A stretch of DNA of 51,603 nt from an uncultured Desulfobacteraceae bacterium (GTDB taxonomy: Bacteria > Desulfobacterota > Desulfobacteria > Desulfobacterales > UBA2174), in contig CALJLV010000018.1 of the NCBI GenBank assembly GCA_937982505.1, forward strand, positions 1 through 51,603, written 5' to 3'. The translations under genes and the position numbers were made by a program. The notes under the pieces were generated by a model. It saw only the letters and a list, made by a program, of their open reading frames with translations. It was not told the DNA's origin and made no database searches. This document shows positions 18,175 to 27,600 of the stretch, piece after piece. How positions within the stretch are numbered: the stretch's first letter is position 1; each line of letters opens with the position of its first letter.

Positions 18175-18921
18175 TCAACTCTTGCCGGACTTGGCGCCGC
18201 TGAAGTCGTCGACCGCCGCGCCCATTCCCTCGACCTCGATGACCGGGTCACTGGAGACCACCTGTTCTCCGAGCATGTTGCCGATGTCCGACACGTTCAG
18301 AACCATCTTGACAAAGGCGTCGCCCTGTTCATCCCAGCCGTATTCGATCACCTCGGCCATGTACATGGTGGCCAGCACCTTGGTCTTGACCACGTCCGAC
18401 TTGAGCATGTAGTTCTCCACCGTGGTCTGGCTCTCCAGGGTAAAGCCGACGATGTGCTTCACCAACTGCTGATAGGCGTCCAGTTCGGCGGCCCGCATGG
18501 CTTTCAACGGTCCGGCGCTGCCGGGCGTGCTGGTGGCGAAGGCCACCCGCCGGAAGGTCTTGCCCTGCAGATCGATGGTATCGCCGTCGATGTTGGTGAT
18601 GCTGCTGAGGGACGCCGAGGCCGTGACCTTGGCAATGTCCCGGTCCGGATCATAGACCACCTCTTCAAACCTGATCCCGCTGATGGTGGCCGATGTCTTG
18701 GATTCGGTGGAACCGACGAAGCTGGCCGCCACAAGGTCCTGAACCTCTTCGGCGGCGCGCAGCTTCAGGCCGTACATGGATTCGACCAGGGCTCTCTCGG
18801 CCAGCACCTTGGCGGCCCGGATGCTCATGATCTTCTTGTTGCCGGCCCAGCTCACACCTGCCAGGATCATCGTGGCGGCGACCATCGCGGCCAAAAGTCG
18901 AACCATCCGTTCGCGCTTCAT
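18175..18921 (-). CDS. LPP20/FlgP-like secreted envelope protein
   Basis: 248 residues from the ATG at 18921 with GAGAGG upstream. It has a signal peptide (residues 1-26, ending SWA-GNKK) without a lipobox cysteine. Residues ~35-130 and ~130-230 contain the LPP20-type pattern: repeated AARAA-like helices (IRAAKVLAERALVESMYG; MRAAELDAYQQLVKHIVG) alternating with beta strands. LPP20 and FlgO/FlgP relatives sit in the outer-membrane/periplasm space. It follows the CsgG-like gene by 65 bp on the same strand, suggesting an accessory role in the same secretion or assembly system (inference). Confidence 0.7.
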   Translation of the reverse strand: MKRERMVRLLAAMVAATMILAGVSWAGNKKIMSIRAAKVLAERALVESMYGLKLRAAEEVQDLVAASFVGSTESKTSATISGIRFEEVVYDPDRDIAKVTASASLSSITNIDGDTIDLQGKTFRRVAFATSTPGSAGPLKAMRAAELDAYQQLVKHIVGFTLESQTTVENYMLKSDVVKTKVLATMYMAEVIEYGWDEQGDAFVKMVLNVSDIGNMLGEQVVSSDPVIEVEGMGAAVDDFSGAKSGKS

Positions 18922-18986
18922 CGCAACACCTCTCGGGGAACCGCTTTCGGCGTCGTCCGGCAGGGCGGAAGCCGCCGTGGTTCCTG

Positions 18987-20396
18987 TTACCATTCATCGT
19001 CACTGAGCATCCGGCCCACCATGCCCTTTTTGCGCGAGGAGACCGGGGCGCTGGTCTTGGGCGCCGGAGCGGCGCTGCTGACCGCGGCCTTGGCGGCTGC
19101 GGGGCGGGGCGCCGGCGCCGAGGTCGCTACGGCGGGTGCCGGTGCGGAGGAGGTCGGAGCGGGGGCCGCGACGCTCGGGGCCGGCGGTTGGGCGACGACC
19201 ACCGCCGGGGCGCTGACGGTGCGACCCGAGGGAAGCGCTTCGGCGAAATCGGTTCCCTGCGGATAGAGGCGGGCCAACTGGTAGCGGCGGCCCAGGGCGG
19301 ACTGGTCGGTGGGCACGTTGACGTAAAGCTGCATGAAGGTGTCCAGATCCACGGCGCCGCTGGCCGGATTGAAGTTGGGCCTCTTTTGCTGCAGGGCGGC
19401 CACGGTGGCGGCATCCAGGGTCCCGGTGAGGGGCACTTCGAACCCGTGCAGATAAAGAAGCTCCTGGCACTTGAGAATCTGTTCGGGCGGGCTCATCTGG
19501 AAGAAGCTGCGGTTCAGGTGGCCGACGACCATGTCGTCGGGGGTCGTGTCGTCCCCCAGCAGCCGCCAGTACGGCAGCACCAGGTACTTGCCCACCATCT
19601 GGATCATGCTGACCTGGACCAGGAGGCGCACCACGTTGTGGCGTCCCTGCACCTTCTTCACCGAGCCCTTGCGGCCGAAGGTCGGCCCGAAGAGGGTGAT
19701 GCCGAATTCTTCGTTGGCCATGGCCTTGTTGACCACCATGGAGTTGGTGGTGGTCATCTTCTTGATGGCCGCCAGCGTACGGAAATCCTTGAGGTTGAAA
19801 TCCAGAGTGATGCGGGCCTTGCCCTGTTTGCTGTCCGATCCGTATTCGATCCCGACGGTTCGCGAGGGCAGCCAGCCCGGCAGACCGGTGAAATCGGCCT
19901 CGGCGCCCACGTCCGTTCCCTGGCCGCGGGTTTCCAGGCCGCGGTCGAATTCGGTGATACCGCCGGTCACCACCACGTCCGGGATGAGCTTCTCTTCGAA
20001 ATTCGAGTATCCCGTGACCATCTGGTTCTGGATGAAGGCCGGATCGTATTCGATGAACTGAACATTGCCGCCGATGGCGTTCAGGGTGCTCTTCATGATC
20101 TCGGTGATATCGCGCTGAATCTCTCCGCCGGTGGTGGCCGATGTGCCGGTGTCGTCACCGATCCCCTGGCTTTGAATCTTGACGATGCCCGTATCATAGA
20201 TTTCGGTCATCATGCCGAGCCGGTCCAGGGCCGCCGTGTAGGAGGTCACCTTCACCTCGGGGGCGGTTTCCTCCAGTTGGACGTCCACCTTGGCCGGATC
20301 TCCGGCACAACCGGCCAGGATCAATGCCGCGCCGATCAGGAGGGTCAGAAGTCCTAAACCACCGGGAAAGAATCTGGGCTTCGCGTTGTTTTTCAT
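18987..20396 (-). CDS. CsgG/HfaB-like outer-membrane secretion lipoprotein with C-terminal peptidoglycan-binding-like domain
   Basis: 469 residues from the ATG at 20396 (AAGGAT upstream; longer starts lack a site). The lipobox LAGC (27-30) lipidates Cys30. Residues ~45-275 follow the CsgG/HfaB pattern: a helix-rich start, LIPDVVVTGGITEFDRGLE (138-156), a glycine-rich membrane-strand region ending in ARITLDFNLKDFRTL (194-208), and a closing NVVRLLVQVSMIQMVGKY (254-271). Known CsgG forms a nonameric pore that exports curli subunits. Residues ~302-360 (SPPEQILKCQELLYLHGFEV...GTLDAATVAALQQ) resemble a PG_binding_1 domain, absent from CsgG, and ~395-453 are a Pro/Ala linker. It lies 86 bp after the small secreted gene. 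Confidence 0.75.
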   Translation of the reverse strand: MKNNAKPRFFPGGLGLLTLLIGAALILAGCAGDPAKVDVQLEETAPEVKVTSYTAALDRLGMMTEIYDTGIVKIQSQGIGDDTGTSATTGGEIQRDITEIMKSTLNAIGGNVQFIEYDPAFIQNQMVTGYSNFEEKLIPDVVVTGGITEFDRGLETRGQGTDVGAEADFTGLPGWLPSRTVGIEYGSDSKQGKARITLDFNLKDFRTLAAIKKMTTTNSMVVNKAMANEEFGITLFGPTFGRKGSVKKVQGRHNVVRLLVQVSMIQMVGKYLVLPYWRLLGDDTTPDDMVVGHLNRSFFQMSPPEQILKCQELLYLHGFEVPLTGTLDAATVAALQQKRPNFNPASGAVDLDTFMQLYVNVPTDQSALGRRYQLARLYPQGTDFAEALPSGRTVSAPAVVVAQPPAPSVAAPAPTSSAPAPAVATSAPAPRPAAAKAAVSSAAPAPKTSAPVSSRKKGMVGRMLSDDEW

Positions 20397-20482
20397 CTTG
20401 GCACGCATCCTTCGGTCGCGGGTTGCCATTGAGGTGCCGGGTCCGCGCTCTGTGCGGGGACCTGGGGCCGCCGGCGGCGCGG

Positions 20483-20824
20483 CTAGTCGGCCACGATGGT
20501 CTTGGGCCCCTTGGATTCGTCGATGATGATGATGTCGCCCTTGATGTTGGAGCCCGGGCCCATCACGACGCTGTTCATGTTGGCGCCGCCGCTGGCACCG
20601 GCCACCTGGCCATCCTTGTTGGAGCGGACCTTGGCCTGGCTCTTGGCGTTCATTTTGATGAATTTGATGTTGCGATCCTTGCTGCCCAGTTCATCGTAAC
20701 CGGAAACGGCGTCGTCGGTCTGTTTGGAGATCCCGTCGTCCAGGTCGTCGGCCACTGCCGCCGAGGTGACGATCAAGGCGGCGCCCAGCAGGGGAAGGAC
20801 CCATTTCAAACATTTGGTAACCAT
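20483..20824 (-). CDS. Small secreted protein with a single repeat-like motif (putative minor subunit)
   Basis: 113 residues, ribosome site AGGAGG, and a signal peptide (1-25, ending SAAVA-DD). The mature middle is charged (DRNIKFIKMNAKSQAKVRSNKDG). The C-terminal part, GGANMNSVVMGPGSNIKGD followed by isoleucines, aligns with one junction of the neighbouring repeat protein (EANMGSVV...GSNVKGAVI). The shared motif and position between the repeat protein and the CsgG-like pore suggest a minor or nucleating fibre subunit, as CsgB is to CsgA. That role is inference. Confidence 0.75.
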   Translation of the reverse strand: MVTKCLKWVLPLLGAALIVTSAAVADDLDDGISKQTDDAVSGYDELGSKDRNIKFIKMNAKSQAKVRSNKDGQVAGASGGANMNSVVMGPGSNIKGDIIIIDESKGPKTIVAD

Positions 20825-20915
20825 CGGTAAAACCTCCTGACGCCAGGCGGTTTCAGGGGGCCGGCCCGGGATTGGGCCGGCCCCCGCACAGGACGGAGAA
20901 CGGTTTTGAGCTGGA

Positions 20916-21737
20916 CTATTTGATGACCACCGAGCCCATGTTGGCTTCGTTGCCCACGCCGGCGGCCACGTTGGCGCTGCCCTTGACGTTGGACTGGTTG
21001 ATGACCGCCCCCTTGACGTTGCTCCCCTTGACCTGAACGGCGCCCATGTTGGCGGTGTTGCCCACGCCGGTGGCCACGTTGGCGCTGCCGGCCACGTCGG
21101 ACTTGTTGATCACGGCGCCCTTGACATTGGACCCCTGGATCTGGGTGGCGCCCATGTTGGCGGTGTTGCCCACACCGGCGGCCACGTTGGCGCTGCCCTT
21201 GACGTCAGACTGATTGACCACCACCCCCTGGACGTTGGACCTCTGGATCTGGGTGGCGCCCATGTTGGCGGTGTTGCCCACGCCGGTGGCCACGTTGGCG
21301 CTGCCCTTGACGTTGGACTGGTTGATGACCGCCCCCTTGACGTTGGATCCCTGGATCTGGGTGGCGCCCATGTTGGCGGTGTTGGCCACGCCGGCGGCCA
21401 CGTTGGCGCTGCCGGCCACGTTGGATTGGTTGATCACTGCGCCCTGGACGTTGGAACGCTGGATTTCGGTGGAGCCCATGTTGGCGGTGTTGCCCACGCC
21501 GGCGGCCACGTTGGCGCTGCCCTTGACGTTGGACTGGTTGATGACGGCTCCCTTGACGTTGGACTGGCCAATCTCGGTGGCCCCCATGTTGGCGTTGTTG
21601 CCCACGCCGGCGGCGACGTTGGCGCTGCCGGCGACATCCGACTTGTTGACCACGGCCCCCTGAACGTTGCTCTGGGCCATGGCCAGGCCGGTGAATGCGA
21701 AGACGATGGCGATGGTGATGACGGCGATCTTTTTCAT
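20916..21737 (-). CDS. Secreted seven-repeat protein (putative curlin-like fibre subunit)
   Basis: 273 residues: a signal peptide (1-22, ending AMA-Q) and then nothing but seven consecutive 36-residue repeats, the last one residue short. Each unit reads SNV(K/Q)GAVINQ, S(N/D)V(K/A)GSANVA, (A/T)GVGNTANMG, plus a variable end (ATQIQG or similar). It has no Cys, Trp, Tyr or Pro in the mature part and is very rich in Asn, Gly, Ala, Val and Ser. Regular Asn/Gln ladders every ~18 residues suggest a beta-solenoid or amyloid like curlin, although the repeat is longer than CsgA's ~22. It is the first gene of the operon, with a good AGGGAGGGAG ribosome site. No close named family is recognised. Confidence 0.85.
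   Translation of the reverse strand: MKKIAVITIAIVFAFTGLAMAQSNVQGAVVNKSDVAGSANVAAGVGNNANMGATEIGQSNVKGAVINQSNVKGSANVAAGVGNTANMGSTEIQRSNVQGAVINQSNVAGSANVAAGVANTANMGATQIQGSNVKGAVINQSNVKGSANVATGVGNTANMGATQIQRSNVQGVVVNQSDVKGSANVAAGVGNTANMGATQIQGSNVKGAVINKSDVAGSANVATGVGNTANMGAVQVKGSNVKGAVINQSNVKGSANVAAGVGNEANMGSVVIK
20919..21671 (-). repeat. Seven tandem 108-bp coding repeats
   Basis: The mature part of the repeat protein is encoded by 6 full 108-bp units plus one of 105 bp, highly alike at DNA level (for example GTTGGCGGTGTTGCCCACGC recurs). Such arrays can expand or contract by slippage and can collapse in short-read assembly, so the copy number needs long reads. Confidence 0.95.
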
Positions 21738-21806
21738 GGTCTCCCTCCCTTTGGTCCCTTGGGTTTGGCGGTGCCGATCCCGTGTGGTCGGCGGTCTGAT
21801 TCCGTA

Positions 21807-21835
21807 ATATTAGGCTTTTTTGGCCGAAAACACAA
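21807..21835 (-). promoter_or_regulatory. Sigma-70-like promoter of the curli-like operon
   Basis: On the minus strand TTGTGT (21835-21830) and TAATAT (21812-21807) are exactly 17 bp apart, ~70 bp before the repeat-protein ATG. The whole 358-bp space 21738-22095 before cinA holds this promoter and a lone TGTGA near 21864, about 65 bp upstream of the predicted start, which could be half a Crp site; the other half does not match. No clear promoter was seen for cinA. Confidence 0.55.
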
Positions 21836-22095
21836 TAGCGATTGGGGTCTTTCAGGGCCGTGTGATGCACTGTCGAGATCCGGATCCCAGGTGCCCGGTA
21901 GCGCCTGATGTTGAGCGTATGATGCCAGGGACCGGGGTCAATGGCAGTGATGCGCACGACAACCGGCCTGTGAACTAATGCCGCTCTCATCTTTTGCTTG
22001 ACCCGGCGTGGATTTTGCCGGAAAGAAGCGGTCTCAGTTCGGCCGTGACGCGCCCCGTTCAAGGGCCCCCAAGCATCAATGGAGAGCCACACGCC

Positions 22096-23427
22096 ATGCG
22101 GGCAGAAATCTTATCCACCGGAGACGAGGTGCGCACCGGTGCCGTGGTGGACAGCAATGCGGCCCACATCGCCGCCGCCCTGGAAGGGGTGGGACTGACC
22201 GTGATCCGGCACACCTGCGTGGGCGACCGGGTCGACACCATCGGCGAGGTGCTCCGGGAGATTGCTGCCCGGGCCGATGTGGCCGTGGTCACCGGCGGAC
22301 TGGGGCCCACCGGGGACGATGTCACCGCCGCGGCCGCGGCTCGGGCCGCCGGCGTCGAACTGGCGCCGGACCCTGCGGCCATGGCGGTGGTGGAGCGTTT
22401 TTTCGCCCGCCGCGCCAGGTCGGTAAGCGACACCAATCGCAAGCAGGGCTTTCTGCCCCGGGGGGCCGTCTGCCTGGACAACCCGGTGGGTACGGCCCCG
22501 GGGTTTGTCTTGAGCCTGGGCCGCTGCCGCTTCTTTTTTCTGCCCGGGGTGCCACGGGAAATGCGCCGCATGCTGGCTGAGGCGGTCCTGCCGCGGATAA
22601 CCGGTGATACCGCCGTCGGTGGCCAGATCCGGCGGGTGCGGGTGCTGACCACCTTCGGGATGCCCGAATCCACCGTAGACGATCGGCTGGCAGGATTCGC
22701 GGCGCATTTTGCCGACATATCGCTGGGCTTGCGGGCCCACTTTCCCGAAATCCATGTGCGGCTCTACCTGGCCGGCACCTCGGCTACGGACCTGGACCGA
22801 CGCGAAGCGGCGGCCGCGGCCTGGGTGGCGGACCGGCTGGGAGCGGCGGTGGTTTCGGCCCGGGGGCTGTCTTTGGCCCAGGTGGTGGGTGCCGAACTGA
22901 TCGGCCGCCAGGCCACTCTGGCCTTGGCCGAAAGCTGCACCGGTGGACTGGTGGGGTCCTGGATCACCGACGTGGCCGGCAGCAGCGCCTATTTCCATTT
23001 CGGAGCCGTAACCTATACCAACGCCGCCAAACAATCGATCCTGGGGGTCGATCCGGACACGTTGCGCCGCCGGGGCGCCGTTGATCCCCAGACCGCCCTG
23101 GAGATGGCCGTGGGAGCGCGCCGACTGGCCGGGACCACCTATGGGCTGGCCACCAGCGGGATCGCCGGGCCGGGCGGGGGCAGCGCGGCCAAACCGGTGG
23201 GCAGCCTCTGCATCGGGGTGGCCGGTCCCGACAGCGCCCGGGGGGTCGGCTACCGGCTGGTCTTCGATGATCGCCTGGCCCATAAACGGGCCTTTGCCGC
23301 CACTGCCCTGAACCTGCTGCGGATCGTGCTGCAAGACGGCCTTCGTCCGGATCTGGCCGCCCGGGCCATGCCCCTGTGGGCCCGCCGCCTGGGCACCGAG
23401 GACCTGGCCGGCGGGGACGGGGCATGA
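22096..23427 (+). CDS. cinA: CinA-family protein (NMN deamidase)
   Basis: 443 residues from an ATG preceded by GGAGAG; the frame upstream to 21994 does not look like the family. The N-terminal domain (1-~170) is MoaB/MogA-like (EILSTGDEVRTGAVVDSNA; VVTGGLGPTGDD). A middle domain follows, and the C-terminal PncC domain (~275-430) has LAESCTGGLVGSWITDVAGS, VTYTNAAK and ATSGIAGPGG. CinA proteins deamidate nicotinamide mononucleotide and, through the N-terminal domain, hydrolyse ADP-ribose, recycling pyridine nucleotides; in some species they are competence- or damage-inducible. Full length. The stop overlaps the next start (ATGA). Confidence 0.93.
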   Translation: MRAEILSTGDEVRTGAVVDSNAAHIAAALEGVGLTVIRHTCVGDRVDTIGEVLREIAARADVAVVTGGLGPTGDDVTAAAAARAAGVELAPDPAAMAVVERFFARRARSVSDTNRKQGFLPRGAVCLDNPVGTAPGFVLSLGRCRFFFLPGVPREMRRMLAEAVLPRITGDTAVGGQIRRVRVLTTFGMPESTVDDRLAGFAAHFADISLGLRAHFPEIHVRLYLAGTSATDLDRREAAAAAWVADRLGAAVVSARGLSLAQVVGAELIGRQATLALAESCTGGLVGSWITDVAGSSAYFHFGAVTYTNAAKQSILGVDPDTLRRRGAVDPQTALEMAVGARRLAGTTYGLATSGIAGPGGGSAAKPVGSLCIGVAGPDSARGVGYRLVFDDRLAHKRAFAATALNLLRIVLQDGLRPDLAARAMPLWARRLGTEDLAGGDGA

Positions 23428-24647
23428 TCGCAGCCCCCGGTTCGCCGCCCGGCGGATGGGCCCTTCACTGCGGCTGGCTCATCGACGGCAGCGGCAGGGC
23501 TCCCCAGGCCCGGATGGTGCTGGCCATCGAGGCGGGTCGAATCCGTGCCATCCGGCCGGCGGACGGCCATGATGGTCCCGCCCCCGGGCTGGACCGGCGC
23601 GGCTTCACCGTCATCCCGCCTCTGGTGGATGCCCACGTGCATCTGTCGCTTTCCGGACGCTGCGACGCGGCCCTGCGCAGGGAACAGCTGGCGACCGACC
23701 GTCAAAAAACCTTCGACGAGATGGCACTGCGCACGGGACGTCATTTTCGCCGCGGCGTCCTGGCGGTGCGCGACGGGGGCGACAGCCGGGGATGGGTTGC
23801 CGATCTGGCCCGCCGCCAGGCCCAGCGGCTTCTTCCCGGGTTTTCCCTGCGCACCTGCGGCCGGGCCTGGCACCAGGCCGGGCGCTACGGGCGCACCTTC
23901 GGCCGCCCGCCGGAGCCTGGCCAGACGCTGGCCCAGGCCCTGGAGGCCGATGGGGCGCCTGTTGATCATGTCAAGATCATCCACTCGGGAATCAATCACC
24001 TGACCCGTTTCGGCGTGCCGAGCCGGTCGCAGTTCGACCCCCAAGAATTGCGCCGGGCCGTGGCCGTGGCTCATGGCCGGGGCCTTCCGGTCATGGTGCA
24101 TGCCAACGGTTCTGTGCCCGTGGCCGAGGCCCTGGCAGCTGGCTGCGACAGCCTCGAACACGGGTTTTTTATGGGCCAGGCCAACCTGGAGACCATGGCG
24201 GCCCGGGGGATCGTCTGGGTGCCCACTTGCGGTACCATGGCCGGCTATGCCCGCTGCCTGGACCCTTCGAGCCTCGATGCCCGGGGGGCCCGCCGCCACC
24301 TGGACCACCAGCTTGAGCAGATGGCCCGGGCCAGGGCCATGGGGGTGCCGCTGGCCCTGGGGACCGACGCGGGCAGTCCCGGAGTGCGCCACGGCCGGGG
24401 GATGATCGTGGAGATGGCGCTGATGGGCGCCGCCGGGTACCCCCCCGCCGAAACGATCCGCTGCGCGGCGGTCAACGGGGCCCGGCTTCTCGGGTTGGCC
24501 CGCGGCGGCGAGCTGCGGCCGGGGGCGCCGGCGGATTTTGTTCTCGTTCCGGGAACGCCGGCCGATCTGCCCGCCAGCCTGGAACGCACCGCGGCCGTGG
24601 TGGTGGCCGGGGCGGTGGTCTGGGAAAGGGCCTCCACGGCGCCGTGA
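23424..24647 (+). CDS. Metal-dependent amidohydrolase (imidazolonepropionase-like)
   Basis: 407 residues starting in an ATGA overlap with cinA. A TIM-barrel amidohydrolase: the small N-terminal beta domain is followed by DAHVHL (~68-73), HSGINH (~190-195), MVHANG (~223-228), DSLEHGFFMG (~243-252) and LGTDAGSPG (~312-320), the usual metal-ligand order, ending with the PADFVLVPG tail domain. Relatives act on cyclic amides, dipeptides or amidines; the substrate cannot be inferred. Coupling to cinA suggests shared expression, perhaps in salvage of ring nitrogen compounds (weak inference). Confidence 0.82.
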   Translation: MIAAPGSPPGGWALHCGWLIDGSGRAPQARMVLAIEAGRIRAIRPADGHDGPAPGLDRRGFTVIPPLVDAHVHLSLSGRCDAALRREQLATDRQKTFDEMALRTGRHFRRGVLAVRDGGDSRGWVADLARRQAQRLLPGFSLRTCGRAWHQAGRYGRTFGRPPEPGQTLAQALEADGAPVDHVKIIHSGINHLTRFGVPSRSQFDPQELRRAVAVAHGRGLPVMVHANGSVPVAEALAAGCDSLEHGFFMGQANLETMAARGIVWVPTCGTMAGYARCLDPSSLDARGARRHLDHQLEQMARARAMGVPLALGTDAGSPGVRHGRGMIVEMALMGAAGYPPAETIRCAAVNGARLLGLARGGELRPGAPADFVLVPGTPADLPASLERTAAVVVAGAVVWERASTAP

Positions 24648-24680
24648 CGGGCACGGGTCACTCTCCCTTTTAAGGCGCGA

Positions 24681-27600
24681 TCAGGCCCCTTCCTGCTCCC
24701 GCGGCCCGCGCAGGGCCGCCAGGCGCTGGCGCAGCCGCCCCAGCAGCGGCGAGAGCATGCGCCGGTGGGGTTTGCGGTAGATGCGAAAGATTTCGTCCAG
24801 GGACATGTGCGGATCGTGCATGGGGTTGCGCTGATAGGCCCGCAGGGCGTCCAGACGGGTGATGATCGTCTTTTCCACCTCTTCGCGCAGGATGGCCTTC
24901 AGATCGATGATCTGCTGCTTGTCGGCCTGCGAGGAGACGCTGCCCTGGTACTTGGCGATCTTGTAGCGGATGCGTTGGCCGATCAGATCCAGCAGGATCT
25001 TTTCATAGTCCGCCCCGAGCCAGACCACTTCGGGGACCAGGTCGCCGAAGTGGTTGACCCCCAGGATATCCTTGCCCTGGCTCCAGTACCCCAGAAGAAA
25101 CTCCAGCTCCAGGTCCTTGTAGTTTTGCAGCGGCATGTACATGCGCCGCAGGTACTGGAGCACCTTTTCGGTCTTTTTCTTGTGCCCGCCGATGAGCACC
25201 GAACCACCCACCTCACCGGTTTTGACCCCCTTGGTCCAGGGGGCGCCGGTGATGCCGAAATCATGGTAGACCGGGATGTGCAGCAGGGCCGAGAGGGTGT
25301 TGATGGCCAGGGCGTAGCCCGCCGAGGGGCCGCCCACGTTGTAGGAGGCCGACAGCAACTGGTGGTGGATGGTGTAGTTGCCCAGAAATTCCCCCAGCAG
25401 CTTGGCCACGCTGGTCTTGGGGGCCAGTTGCTGCAGGTAGTTCTTGACCATGGTCAACGCTTCCTGGGCGGACTGCTGGGTCATCTTGACGGCCATCTCC
25501 ATCTCGGCCGCCGCCGGGGCCGATGAGGAGACCGCACCGGTGACCAGCACCTTCTCGGGTCCCAGGCTGTAGGTCAGGCTGGTGGCGATGGGCAAGAGCA
25601 CTCCGGTGACGTCGTTGGCCCCCACCCCGATGATGAAGCCGATCTGGGGCTCCTGGCTCAGTTCGGCTTCCAGGAATTCGTCCAGCTGGACCTTGCCTTT
25701 CTTGATGGGGCTGCCGGAGATCTCGTGGCGCGCCGAGTGCAGGTGGGACGCCGTCAGAGGGTATTCTTCGGTCCGGTCCACCCCCGCGATCAGGGCCATG
25801 ACCGCCGCGGCGTGCTCGAGCAGGAGGCCGGCGTCGCCCTTGATGGCCCCCTTGAGGCTCTGGGGGGCGCCGGCGGCCTCGAGGACCCCGCTGAGGGTCT
25901 TGAAGTTGAACTTGACGAAGTTTTCCAGGCCGGCCGGTCCCTTGGGGAAAAGCGCCTTGAAGCGCTGGATGACTTCGTACTCGGTGCTGCGCAGGGCGCG
26001 GGCCTTTTCCACGAAGGCGGCGTAATCGGCGGGGGTGTGGCAGATCCCCTTGGCCGCCTCGATGATGGCGGCCGGTGCGAGCCCCTCCTGGAGGGGAACC
26101 CCTTCCAGGGCCTTGGTTACGATTTCGGCGATGTCGTCGCGGGTCAGATGGCCGGAAATTTCAAGCACTTTAAGGCGCTTGGAGCGGATCAGGGCCGGAT
26201 CCAGGATGTCCAGGCGGTTGGTGGTCAGGACCGTAAAGACCTTGTTGAGCGGCACCTCGCCGTCGATGAGGTTCAGAAAGCGGTTGGTGAGCTTGTCGCT
26301 GGGATTGCCCCCCGAGGGGCTGCGGCGCGGCGCGAGGGCGTCGCCCTCGTCGAAGAAGACCACCGTGGGGGCAATCATCTTGGCGATGTCGTAGACCTTT
26401 TCCAGGTTTTCGATGGCCCCGTCGATGGGGTTGAGGGGATCCTGGAGCGCCGTGGGACTGGTGCTGATGTCGTGGACGGTCTTGTTCTCACTGAGCCAGG
26501 CGCGCACCAGAAAGGTCTTGCCCGAGCCCGGGGGGCCGTTGAGGACCACCCCTTTTTCGTCGGCCACCCCGTAGTAGAGGCAGTTGTTGATCATTTCCGA
26601 GAAGGTGTTCTTGACCCCGCCGACATAAGTTTCCCAGAGGACCTTGCGATCCATGCGGTCCACCACCCGGTTGAACAGGTCGCCGTAGCTGTTGCGCGCC
26701 ACCAGCTCGAAAGCCTGACGCACCAGCAGGGGGTCGTCCAGGTGTTCGGCCTCGAAGTGGCCCTTGAGCTCGATGACCGAGCCGATCAGCTTGCGCACGT
26801 AGGAGGGGATCACCTTCAGGGCCCGATCGTCGAAGATGCGGTAAATCCTGGCCACCGCCGCCTCGATGCGTTCGGGCGACAGGCAGCGTTCGGCCCAGGC
26901 GCAGGCCGGGTCCGGGGCCACGGCCTGGCGGATGTCGTTGCGCTGCAGTTCCAGGCGCACCAGTTCGCGCAGGTTGGCCGGATTGGTCCAGAACTGGCTG
27001 ATGTCCACGATGCGGCCCTTTTCCACGAAACGCCGGTAGATGGTGGCGTCGAAACGTTCGGGCTGGTCCGTGGTGGCGATGAGCAGGCAATCGCGCCGGC
27101 CGCTGATGATCTCGTCGATGACGATGTTGGCCGTGTCGATGAGGGTGCGCTGCTGGCGTTCAGGTCCGCCGTCCCGGCCCCCGGCCTTGCCAAAGGCGCT
27201 GTGGGCTTCCTCCACGTGGCGGATGGTGGTCTTGCGCGGGTCGCCCAGGGCTTTCTTGAAGTAGTTGCCCGGCTCGCCGGCCAGGGCCGTCTGGTAGTCG
27301 TTGGGGGTCACCATGGCATAATCGACCCACAGGCCCTGCTCCTCGAGTTCGGAGAGGTGCTTGCCGATGCGCTGCTTGAAAAGGCGGCTCACCAGGGGAA
27401 GCCGTGAGAGCCGCTTGTAGAAGCGCAGCTTCTGGCGGCGGCGGATCTCGGCGGCCAGGGTCGGATCGATCTCCTCGATGCTCTTCCAGAAGGGCTCGCC
27501 CGCCAGGAGTTCTTCTTTCTTCTGATCCAGGTCGATCTCGGGGCGTACCTCGCTGCGGAAGATCACCTGCTCGATGGTTTCCGTCACCGTGGCGGTCTTG

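Noticed and set aside
20919..21671. CRISPR-like array
   Set aside because: Units are contiguous 108-bp coding repeats without unique spacers, in frame throughout.
21860..21876. Crp binding site upstream of the fibre operon
   Set aside because: Only one TGTGA half is present; the second half does not match, so it is mentioned only as a possibility.
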